Assembly: GCA_005239795.1 (NCBI GenBank)
Contig: SBBH01000045.1
Location: 1 to 16,962, forward strand
Length of the DNA stretch: 16,962 nucleotides
Direction: 5' to 3'
DNA from: Planctomycetales bacterium
GTDB lineage: Bacteria; Planctomycetota; SBBH01
Shown here: one piece after another, positions 7,339-13,680 of the stretch
Layout: each line of letters opens with the position of its first letter
Numbering within the stretch: position 1 is the stretch's first letter
Translations under genes and position numbers: made by a program
The notes under the pieces: model-generated
The model's database searches: none
Seen by the model: the letters and a program-made list of their open reading frames with translations, nothing else
Told to the model about the DNA's origin: nothing

Positions 7339-7590
7339 ATGCTGGTCCTCTCGCGCCATGTCGGGGAACGGATCATGATCGGGGACCGCATCGAGATCAC
7401 GATCCTTTCCGTGCGCGCTGAGCGGATCCGGATCGGCGTTGTGGCGCCTGAGGGCGTTCCGGTTCATCGCAAGGAAGTCTACGACGAGATCCAGGCCGCC
7501 AACCGCGAGGCCTCCACGGTCCGTCCGTCGCAGGCGGAGCCGTTGGGAAGGACACTCGCCACTCCTCCCTCGTTCCCGGCTTCCTCGTAA
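7339..7590 (+). CDS. csrA: CsrA, RNA-binding translational regulator
   Basis: MLVLSRHVGERIMIGDRIEI and EGVPVHRKEVYDEIQ match CsrA throughout. They include the N-terminal LVLSR strand and the VPVHR stretch whose arginine (R44 in E. coli) contacts RNA. CsrA is a dimer that binds GGA-containing hairpins in mRNA leaders and blocks ribosome access. The 83-residue length exceeds the usual 60-75 because of a proline- and serine-rich tail (about residues 56-83). The gene lies 23 bases after fliW. It has no clear Shine-Dalgarno sequence; instead a small GGAA-ATAAC-TTCC hairpin (7326-7338) abuts ATG 7339, so low or coupled translation is likely. The nearest apparent target is the flagellin leader directly downstream. 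Confidence 0.98.
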   Translation: MLVLSRHVGERIMIGDRIEITILSVRAERIRIGVVAPEGVPVHRKEVYDEIQAANREASTVRPSQAEPLGRTLATPPSFPASS

Positions 7591-7623
7591 AAAAAACAGT
7601 CATCCGACGGCCTTTTTTTGCCG
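7589..7623 (+). terminator. Possible weak terminator after csrA
   Basis: Right after the csrA stop there is an A tract (7589-7596), a short imperfect stem (GTC 7599-7601 with GAC 7606-7608) and a run of seven T (7613-7619). This is terminator-like, but the stem is weak. A second 6-bp stem, CCCCTT-TCC-AAGGGG (7628-7642), follows without a T run. A terminator here would make sense because flagellin appears to have its own promoter further downstream. Confidence 0.35.
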
Positions 7624-7709
7624 ATTTCCCCTTTCCAAGGGGCGCTTGGCTGTGAGAGAGGCACCGTAAGAGTCGAAGGGATTGGGAGAAAGGGATTTTA
7701 AATGGGGCT

Positions 7710-7737
7710 TAAAGTTTGGGCCGTTCATGGACGATCA
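7710..7737 (+). promoter_or_regulatory. Candidate sigma-28 promoter for the flagellin gene
   Basis: The -35 box TAAAGTTT (7710-7717) is identical to the enterobacterial sigma-28 consensus. After a 12-base spacer comes GACGATCA (7730-7737), which matches GCCGATAA at 6 of 8 positions, including the CGAT core. The usual spacer is 11. A start near 7744 would give a leader of about 60 nt that holds both CsrA-type motifs. No sigma-28 gene is in the window. Confidence 0.65.
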
Positions 7738-7763
7738 AGGGATTGGGTCGCAAGGGCTGTCGG

Positions 7764-7805
7764 TAGGAGGGCAGGGACGCCCGCAGACACGTCAAGGAGG
7801 ATGGT
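7764..7805 (+). promoter_or_regulatory. Flagellin mRNA leader with two CsrA-type binding motifs over the ribosome site
   Basis: Motif 1, CAGGGA (7772-7777), overlaps the loop AGGGAC (7773-7778) of a 4-bp GGGC/GCCC hairpin (7769-7782). Motif 2, CAAGGA (7793-7798), overlaps the Shine-Dalgarno AAGGAGG (7794-7800) five bases before ATG 7806. Both match the core CARGGA of the CsrA site, and the GGA cores are 21 nt apart. A loop site plus a site over the Shine-Dalgarno is the known arrangement in Bacillus hag leaders, where one CsrA dimer bridges both. The adjacent fliW-csrA pair supports this role here. Confidence 0.65.
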
Positions 7806-9299
7806 ATGACGCGGATTAATACCAACGTACCGGCTCTCATCGCGATCCGGCGCCTGAGCGAGAACGGGACGCTGCTGAGCAAATCCCTTGAGCGCTTGTC
7901 CACGGGGTTCAGGATCAACTCGGCCGCAGACGACCCCGCAGGTCTCATCATTTCCGAGCGGTTGCGCACCCAGATCGCCACCCTCCGCAAGGCGGTCTCC
8001 AACAACGAGCGCGCCCAGAACCTCATCCGGACGGCGGAAGGGTCTATCCAAGAGATCAACACCCTGCTCCTGTCGATGGTGGATCTCGCCACCGAAGCGG
8101 CCAACACCGGGGCGCTTTCGGCCGAGGAGATCGAGGCGAACCAGAACCAGATCGACGCGGCGATCCAGGCGATTGACCGGATTGCCAACACCGCCAAGTT
8201 CGGAACCCAGCATCTTTTGGACGGGACCCTCGACTACACGGTTTCCGGCATCACAGCCTCGTCCCTGGACGAGACCGACATCTTCGGCGCGTCGATCCCG
8301 ACCGGCCAGTCCACGCTCGCCGTGCGGATCAAGGTCGTCGACGACGCCGAGCGCGGCTCGGTGCGCCTGTCGGCGTTCAAGGGGACGAGCGCCGCCTCCG
8401 CCATCACCCTGCAGATTTCCGGAAACGAGGGGACCGCGGTTATCGTGATTGCCGCTTCGAGCACCGCTTCCTCGATCGTCGCCGCCGTCAATTCTGTGAA
8501 GGACAGCACGGGCGTCTCCGCGGTGCGCAGCACCGTCGCCGCCAACAGCGGCATCACCTTCCTTTCAGTGGCGGGGGAATCCTCCGGATTCGGGGCCGAT
8601 CAGTTCGTCAAGATCGTCGACCTCGATACGGACGGGAACGGCGTTAAGATCGGCTCGACCGGCACCGCCCGGCTCACGGACGGCGGCGTCGACTTTGGCA
8701 AGGACATCATCGCCACCGTGAATGGCGTCGCCGCGGCTGGGAAGGGCTTACGCGCCGTGATCAACACCCAAACTTTGAAGGGAAGCTTCCTCTTGGATGC
8801 CACCTTCGGGGGGCGCGCGTCGAGCGTCGGGCTTACCAAGCGCATCGACGTCAAGAGCACGGGGGGTCTCACCTTCCAACTGGGGTCTGGAACGACTGCC
8901 AACGACAAGGAATTTTTCGGTATCAAGCAGCTCAACACCTTCAACCTGGGAAGCGGCAGCTCCCTCACGGGATTCTTAAACCAGATCGTGAGCGGCCAGT
9001 CGTACTCGCTCAAGAACAATCCGGACCGGGCGCTCCGCATCATCCAGGCTGCGATCGACGATGTCACGGCGCAACGGGGGAGGCTGGGGGCAGAGGAGAA
9101 GAACGTCATCCAGAGCAACATCGCCTCGTTGCAGGTTACGATCGAAAACATGGCGGCGGCGGAGTCCCGGATCCGAGACACCGACTTCGCCTCCGAAACA
9201 GCGGAATTCACACGGCTCCAGATCTTGGTCCAGGCGGGAACCGCCATCCTGGCCCAGGCGAACCTGTTGCCGCAATCGGTGCTCCAGCTCCTCGGGTAA
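7806..9299 (+). CDS. fliC: Flagellin, filament subunit
   Basis: The 497-residue protein has conserved flagellin ends. The N-terminal D0/D1 region runs over residues 1-140 (INTNVPALIAIRRL, LERLSTGFRINSAADDPAGL, and NLIRTAEGSIQEINTLLLSM). The C-terminal D1/D0 region runs over about 402-497 (RGRLGAEEKNVIQSNIASLQ, ESRIRDTDFASETAEFTR, and QILVQAGTAILAQANLLPQS). The central 145-400 is variable. It holds flagellin-IN-like material at about 170-270 and a second segment at 300-385 (DIIATVNGVAAAGKGLR, then GLTFQLGSG and FFGIKQLNTFNLG). No cysteine is visible. ATG 7806 has a strong AAGGAGG ribosome site. Translation is probably under CsrA/FliW control and transcription under sigma-28. The downstream maf gene suggests the filament may be glycosylated. 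It is the only flagellin in the window. Confidence 0.97.
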   Translation: MTRINTNVPALIAIRRLSENGTLLSKSLERLSTGFRINSAADDPAGLIISERLRTQIATLRKAVSNNERAQNLIRTAEGSIQEINTLLLSMVDLATEAANTGALSAEEIEANQNQIDAAIQAIDRIANTAKFGTQHLLDGTLDYTVSGITASSLDETDIFGASIPTGQSTLAVRIKVVDDAERGSVRLSAFKGTSAASAITLQISGNEGTAVIVIAASSTASSIVAAVNSVKDSTGVSAVRSTVAANSGITFLSVAGESSGFGADQFVKIVDLDTDGNGVKIGSTGTARLTDGGVDFGKDIIATVNGVAAAGKGLRAVINTQTLKGSFLLDATFGGRASSVGLTKRIDVKSTGGLTFQLGSGTTANDKEFFGIKQLNTFNLGSGSSLTGFLNQIVSGQSYSLKNNPDRALRIIQAAIDDVTAQRGRLGAEEKNVIQSNIASLQVTIENMAAAESRIRDTDFASETAEFTRLQILVQAGTAILAQANLLPQSVLQLLG

Positions 9300-9318
9300 T
9301 AGGATTCGCGCAATCCTA
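9300..9318 (+). terminator. Intercistronic hairpin just after the flagellin stop
   Basis: TAGGATT (9300-9306) and AATCCTA (9312-9318) form a perfect 7-bp stem with loop CGCGC, starting one base after the flagellin stop. There is no T run, so it may act less as a terminator than as a 3' stabiliser of the abundant flagellin mRNA or a processing site. The flaG-like ribosome site follows within 12 bases. Confidence 0.4.
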
Positions 9319-9331
9319 AAGAGAGGAAAGC

Positions 9332-9625
9332 ATGGTGGACAGCATCCCTGATCCGGTTTCAAGACCCGCGAGGGCTCCCGTGCTGTCCACGCCTCCTCGG
9401 GTGGCGGCGGCGCTTAAACGGGGAGCGGACCAGGCCAAAAATCTAGTCATCCCGTCTCCGATCCCGACCGATTCTGAGCCGCCGGCGGTGCCTGAGGCTC
9501 CAATCGTGGTCGTTGGGCGCCGCGAGATCCGGGCCAGCATCAATCCGGAGACGGGCCGCGCCGTTTTTTACATGACGGTGAATGGGCGCGAGGTCACAGT
9601 CCCTCCCGAAGGCTGGCTCGTCTAG
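9332..9625 (+). CDS. FlaG-like small flagellar protein
   Basis: This 97-residue protein lies between the flagellin and fliD genes, which is where flaG is normally found. The first 50 residues are proline-rich and look disordered. The C-terminal half (REIRASINPETGRAVFYMTV followed by NGREVTVPPEGWLV) has the FlaG-like pattern of a strand, an ETG-type turn, a second strand and a closing V-PP motif. In other bacteria FlaG influences filament length, but its biochemical role is not settled. ATG 9332 has the ribosome site GAGAGGAA. The similarity is short and the usual R-IPP motif is replaced by VTVPP, so I leave the symbol empty. It may instead be an unrelated small protein. Confidence 0.6.
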   Translation: MVDSIPDPVSRPARAPVLSTPPRVAAALKRGADQAKNLVIPSPIPTDSEPPAVPEAPIVVVGRREIRASINPETGRAVFYMTVNGREVTVPPEGWLV

Positions 9626-9648
9626 CCGCGAAAAACTCTTGTCGTCCC

Positions 9649-9676
9649 TTCAGTTGCGCCTCCTCAAAGCCGATCT
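9649..9676 (+). promoter_or_regulatory. Possible sigma-28 promoter for fliD
   Basis: GCCGATCT (9669-9676) matches the sigma-28 -10 element GCCGATAA at its first six bases. TTCAGTTG (9649-9656) matches TAAAGTTT at 5 of 8. The spacer is 12, the same as in the flagellin promoter candidate. A start near 9683 would leave a leader of only about 12 nt and cut into the ribosome site, which weighs against it. Confidence 0.35.
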
Positions 9677-9694
9677 TTAGGAAGGGGGGGCTCA

Positions 9695-12600
9695 ATGCCA
9701 GTTACCATCGATGGACTCGCTTCGGGTCTGAGCAGCACCGAAATTATTAGCCAGCTTATAGGGCTGCAGCGCCGGCCGATCGTTCTCATCAACCGGCAGG
9801 TCAGCAATCTTGAACTTCAGCAGTCGGCCCTGGGGGCCTTGAAAGGGCAGATCCTCGGCCTCAAGGTGTTTTCAACGGGGCTCAGCACGCTTTCCACCTT
9901 TCGGAACCGCGTCGTCTCCTCTTCCAATGGAGACGTTCTCACGGCGTCAGCCTCCTCCTCCGCGTCCTTGGGGGCCTTTACGTTCCGGGTCGGGCGCACC
10001 GCGACGGCGTCGCAATCGATCTCCAAGGGGTTTGCCGACGCTGGGACGACGGCCGTGGGGGCGGGTGCCTTCTCGATCGAATTCGGCACGCGCACGACGA
10101 GCGCGCACCTCGATCCCAAGACCTCCTTGAGCTTCTTAAACGGCCAGGCGGGGGTTTCCCGTGGGAGCATCAAGATCACGGACCGCGCCGGCGACGCTGC
10201 GATCGTCGACCTCTCTACGGCGGAGACCATCTTGGACGTCGTGAACGCCATCAACGCCAACGGCACCGCGAAGGTCCAGGCCGCGGTGAGCGGCGATCTC
10301 CTTGTCCTTACGGACACATCCGGCTCGACCTCTTCAAATCTCAAGGTGGAGGAGGTGGACGGCCGCACCGTTGCGAACGACTTGGGGATCCTGAAGAGCG
10401 TCGCCTCAAACACGCTCACGGGAGATGAGGTCAACACCCTGGCTGTCACGAGCAAGCTCGAGCTTCTCAACAACGGCCTGGGTGTCCGGAACGCCAGCGG
10501 GACCGATTTCACGATCAGCGTCGACGGCGGGGCCGGGATCAACATCTCGCTCGCATCGACCGACGACACGATTGCCAAGGTGATCACGGCGATCCAGAAC
10601 GCCGCCACGGCTGCCGGGGAGAATCTGACGGTGCGTCTGGCTTCCGGCCGGAAGAGCCTTGAAATCATCGACAACAACGCCGACGGCGGGTCGATCGCCA
10701 TCACCGATGTGAGCGGCGCTGCGGCGGATCTCTTTGGGGCCACCTTGAGCGCCTCCGGCGACACCTTCAGTGGAGGCCGCCTGATCCCCGAATTCAACAC
10801 GATTCTTTCCAAAACGATCCGGGGCGGACTCGGGTATTCGACCGTCTCGGGAGCCGATTTGCGCGTGACTCTCACCGATGGGAACACCTTTGACGTCGAC
10901 CTCGATGCTGCAACGCACGTCACTATGCAGGACATTGTCGACGCCATCAAGGCGGCCCATGACGCCGCCTATGCGGCGACGGCTTCCAGTTTCTCGGTCG
11001 GCTTGAACGGCGCCGGGAACGGCCTGCACCTGAAGGACACCTACGGGGGATCTGGAAATCTCACGGTCACCGCCTTGAACGCGAGCTTGGCCCCCAGCCA
11101 TCTGGGGATTCTGAAGACGGGATCGGCCGGGACGCTCGAAGGGGACGACGTCGACCGCCAGTTCATCTCGACGGCGATGCTCCTGGCGAACTTAAACGGC
11201 AGCAAGGGGATCTTCCGGGGAGAGTTCCAGGTCACCGACAAAGAGGGAAAGATCTTCACGGTCGACATCGGCGACACGAGCACGATCTCGACTGTGGCCG
11301 ATCTCATCAACACCTTCAACACGGCAGCGACGGCGGCCGGCTCGAGCGCTACCCTGGCCTTAAACGCGGGCGGCGACGGCGTCCTGTTGACCTCCGCGAC
11401 GGGAAGCGGGACGCTCGTGGTGTCCGACCAGAACGGCGGGACCACCGCCAAGGACCTGAACCTGGCGACGACCGGTACGAGCTCCACGACGGTCGACGGC
11501 TCCTATGAGATCTCCGTCACCGTCTCCTCGACCGATACCCTGAACGACGTCGTGACAAAGATCAACAACCTCGGCCGGGATGTGGTGGCCTCCGTCATCA
11601 ACGATGGGTCTCCTGCCAACCCCTACAGGCTCGTGGTAACGGCCAGGGGGACGGGGGAGCCCGGCGCGATCATCGTCGACGCCAAGACCTCTTCCTTCGA
11701 ATTCAACCAGACGATCCGGGCCCGCAACGCCGGCGTCCTCATCGGCGACACGTCGGGAGGGAGCACGCCGCTCTTTGTGACGCATCCGGACAACACGATC
11801 GAAAACGTCCTGACGGGACTGACGCTGGACGTGAAGGCGGCGTCGAGCACCCCCGTGACCATCACCGTCGCGAACGATGATGGCAGCCTGGCTGACGATC
11901 TGGCGAGTTTCGTCGGGAGCTTCAACGCCGCGGTCTCGTCCATCCGGACGCAGAGCGACTACAACCCAGAGACTCAGCAGGCCGGCGTGCTGTTCGGGAA
12001 TTCTATTGCACGCTTCATTGAAGACAAGTTGTTCAAGGCTTTGCGGACGCCTGTCAAGGGGCTTTCGTCCCCCTTGGACAGGCTCCAACCGCTGGGCGTC
12101 ACGGTCGACAAGGACACGGGGCTCCTCATCTTTGATCGCAGCGTTTTCCTCTCCCGGCTCGCCAGCGACAGGACCGGCGTCGAAAAGCTCCTGAGGACAG
12201 GGCCCGACATCACGGCGGGGATGTCCTTGTCTCAACTGCGCGCCGGAGAGGGGATGCGCCAGGTCACCGGCGCGGACATACAGATCACGCGGCGCGACGG
12301 GACCGCCTTCAAGGTGGATTTCGACGGAGCCGCCACCATCCAAGCGATCCTGACGGCGATCAACACCGCCTCCGGGAACACCGGCGCCGACAAGGTGACG
12401 GCGACGATCTCCTCCGACGGCACGGGGATCACCTTGACCGACACGTCGATTGGAACCAACAACTTGAACGTCGTGTCGATTAGCGGGTCGTTCTCGGCCG
12501 AGGATCTTGGGATTGCCGGGACGGAAATCACCGTCAGCGGCTCGACCTCGACCATCCACAAGGGGGCCGCCCTCAACGTCAACGGCCTCATGGCTGTTTT

Positions 12601-12877
12601 CGACAGGGCGCTCGACCTCTTGACACGTTCCGACGACGGGACCTTGACCAATGCCGACCAGGTGATACAGGCCAAGGTGGACGATTTGGAAGACCAAATC
12701 GAATCGCTTACCGAGCGCATCTCCCTGGAGGAACAGCGGCTCCAGAGGCAGTTTGCGGCCCTGGAGACGGTGCTCGCCCGACTCCAGTCGCAATCCTCGT
12801 TCATCGCCCAGCAATTCGCGGCCCTGGCCTCGTCCCAACGCGCCAGAGGCACCGGCGGGGGGCTCAATCTCCTGTAA
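9695..12877 (+). CDS. fliD: FliD, filament cap protein (HAP2), strongly module-expanded
   Basis: The N-terminus (TIDGLASGLSSTEIISQLIG, residues 4-23, then LQQSALGALKGQI) is the classic FliD_N pattern. The C-terminal coiled coil is typical too (DLEDQIESLTERISLEEQRL, 998-1017, then LARLQSQSSFIAQQFAAL, 1028-1045). FliD caps the growing filament and folds incoming flagellin. The protein has 1060 residues against roughly 450-650 usually. The excess is at least four IN-like modules at about 144-240, 252-352, 368-480 and 492-595, each tending to end in a motif like DLGIL. The regular D2/D3 part follows at about 600-730. A further module at about 841-945 is inserted within the C-terminal domain. ATG 9695 follows AGGAAGGGGGGG. 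Confidence 0.95.
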   Translation: MPVTIDGLASGLSSTEIISQLIGLQRRPIVLINRQVSNLELQQSALGALKGQILGLKVFSTGLSTLSTFRNRVVSSSNGDVLTASASSSASLGAFTFRVGRTATASQSISKGFADAGTTAVGAGAFSIEFGTRTTSAHLDPKTSLSFLNGQAGVSRGSIKITDRAGDAAIVDLSTAETILDVVNAINANGTAKVQAAVSGDLLVLTDTSGSTSSNLKVEEVDGRTVANDLGILKSVASNTLTGDEVNTLAVTSKLELLNNGLGVRNASGTDFTISVDGGAGINISLASTDDTIAKVITAIQNAATAAGENLTVRLASGRKSLEIIDNNADGGSIAITDVSGAAADLFGATLSASGDTFSGGRLIPEFNTILSKTIRGGLGYSTVSGADLRVTLTDGNTFDVDLDAATHVTMQDIVDAIKAAHDAAYAATASSFSVGLNGAGNGLHLKDTYGGSGNLTVTALNASLAPSHLGILKTGSAGTLEGDDVDRQFISTAMLLANLNGSKGIFRGEFQVTDKEGKIFTVDIGDTSTISTVADLINTFNTAATAAGSSATLALNAGGDGVLLTSATGSGTLVVSDQNGGTTAKDLNLATTGTSSTTVDGSYEISVTVSSTDTLNDVVTKINNLGRDVVASVINDGSPANPYRLVVTARGTGEPGAIIVDAKTSSFEFNQTIRARNAGVLIGDTSGGSTPLFVTHPDNTIENVLTGLTLDVKAASSTPVTITVANDDGSLADDLASFVGSFNAAVSSIRTQSDYNPETQQAGVLFGNSIARFIEDKLFKALRTPVKGLSSPLDRLQPLGVTVDKDTGLLIFDRSVFLSRLASDRTGVEKLLRTGPDITAGMSLSQLRAGEGMRQVTGADIQITRRDGTAFKVDFDGAATIQAILTAINTASGNTGADKVTATISSDGTGITLTDTSIGTNNLNVVSISGSFSAEDLGIAGTEITVSGSTSTIHKGAALNVNGLMAVFDRALDLLTRSDDGTLTNADQVIQAKVDDLEDQIESLTERISLEEQRLQRQFAALETVLARLQSQSSFIAQQFAALASSQRARGTGGGLNLL

Positions 12878-12897
12878 GGCGCCGCGCGAATCCTAAC

Positions 12898-13287
12898 ATG
12901 CACCCCACGGCTCAGCGGTATCTCGAATCACAGATCCTCACCGCTTCGCCGGAGCAATTGGTGGTCATTCTCTACGACGGGGCGATCCGTTTCTGCCTGC
13001 GGGCCCAGGAGGCGCTCGAAGCCGCCAAAGGAGAGGAAGCGGGGGACCTTCTGATCCGGGCGCAGCGGATTGTCCTCGAGCTCTTGTGCGCCCTGCGGCC
13101 CGATGCCAACCCCGAGATCTCCCGGAATCTTTCCAATCTATATGTCTTCATGTACGAGGAGCTTGTCTGGGCCAATATCAGCCGGGATACAGCGCGCATC
13201 CACAACATCCTTCCGCTTCTTGAAACGCTTCGCGAAGGGTGGTCCATCGCGATCGAGAAAGCCAAGGAGAAGCGAGGCGAGGGATGA
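12898..13287 (+). CDS. fliS: FliS, flagellin export chaperone
   Basis: The 129-residue protein matches FliS along its length. The start is RYLESQILTASPEQLVVILY (8-27), where the family has Y----V-TASPEEL-LMLYDGAI. After DGAIRFCLRAQEAL come the helix with ALRPDANPEISRNLSNLYVF and the LPLLETLREGW segment. FliS binds the C-terminal D0 helix of flagellin in the cytosol and prevents early polymerisation. It lies 20 bases after fliD, the standard fliD-fliS pair. No ribosome site is visible before ATG 12898, so translation may depend on coupling to fliD. Its own stop overlaps the next start as ATGA. Confidence 0.95.
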   Translation: MHPTAQRYLESQILTASPEQLVVILYDGAIRFCLRAQEALEAAKGEEAGDLLIRAQRIVLELLCALRPDANPEISRNLSNLYVFMYEELVWANISRDTARIHNILPLLETLREGWSIAIEKAKEKRGEG

Positions 13288-13673
13288 ACTCAGAAGAGAG
13301 CACCCTCGCCGCGGCCGTTATGGAGGGATTGCAGGAGGCCCTCGGCCGCCTAAAGGGAATCCACCAGCGCACCGCCGAGACGCTCTATGCAGGGTCCTAT
13401 GACCAGGGAGGGGTCCAGATCCGCGCCCTGTGCGGAGCCTGGGGAGAGTTTCTCCGGGTGGCTCACGAGGTCGCTCCATGCCTGGATTCATCCCGCGGGG
13501 AGGTTTTCCAGAAAGCCGTGGGGCTCACCCTCTCAAGCCTCGAGCAGGTCCGGACAGCCCTCATCCGGAAAGATTGGGTGGAGACCGCCGATCTCCTGAG
13601 CCTCGAGGGAAAGGATCTTTTCGCGTCCTGGTCGAAGGCCCTTTCCGAGGCCGCGCCACTCGATAGAGAATAG
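13284..13673 (+). CDS. Uncharacterised helical protein in the fliT position
   Basis: This 129-residue protein starts at ATG 13284, overlapping the fliS stop by four bases, and ends seven bases before the next gene. The frame is open further upstream inside fliS, but the ATGA overlap with GAGGG in front is the better start. I do not recognise a family. The sequence looks all-helical and acidic, with heptad-like stretches (LEQVRTALIRKDWVETADLL, then SLEGKDLFASWSKAL) and no membrane segment or signal. The position directly after fliS is that of fliT, whose product is a FliD export chaperone and is also small and helical. A chaperone-like role is therefore an inference from context only. Confidence 0.75.
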   Translation: MNSEESTLAAAVMEGLQEALGRLKGIHQRTAETLYAGSYDQGGVQIRALCGAWGEFLRVAHEVAPCLDSSRGEVFQKAVGLTLSSLEQVRTALIRKDWVETADLLSLEGKDLFASWSKALSEAAPLDRE

Positions 13674-13680
13674 CGCCTGA

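Noticed and set aside
7647..7664. Sigma-54-type promoter (TGGC ... GGCA) before flagellin
   Set aside because: The distance between the GG and GC elements is 11, not 10, and the flanking bases are poor; the sigma-28-like site at 7710 is far better.
11360..12838. Long - strand open frame of 492 codons opposite fliD
   Set aside because: Same reasoning as the flgL antisense frame; it is low in recognisable motifs and lies wholly inside fliD.
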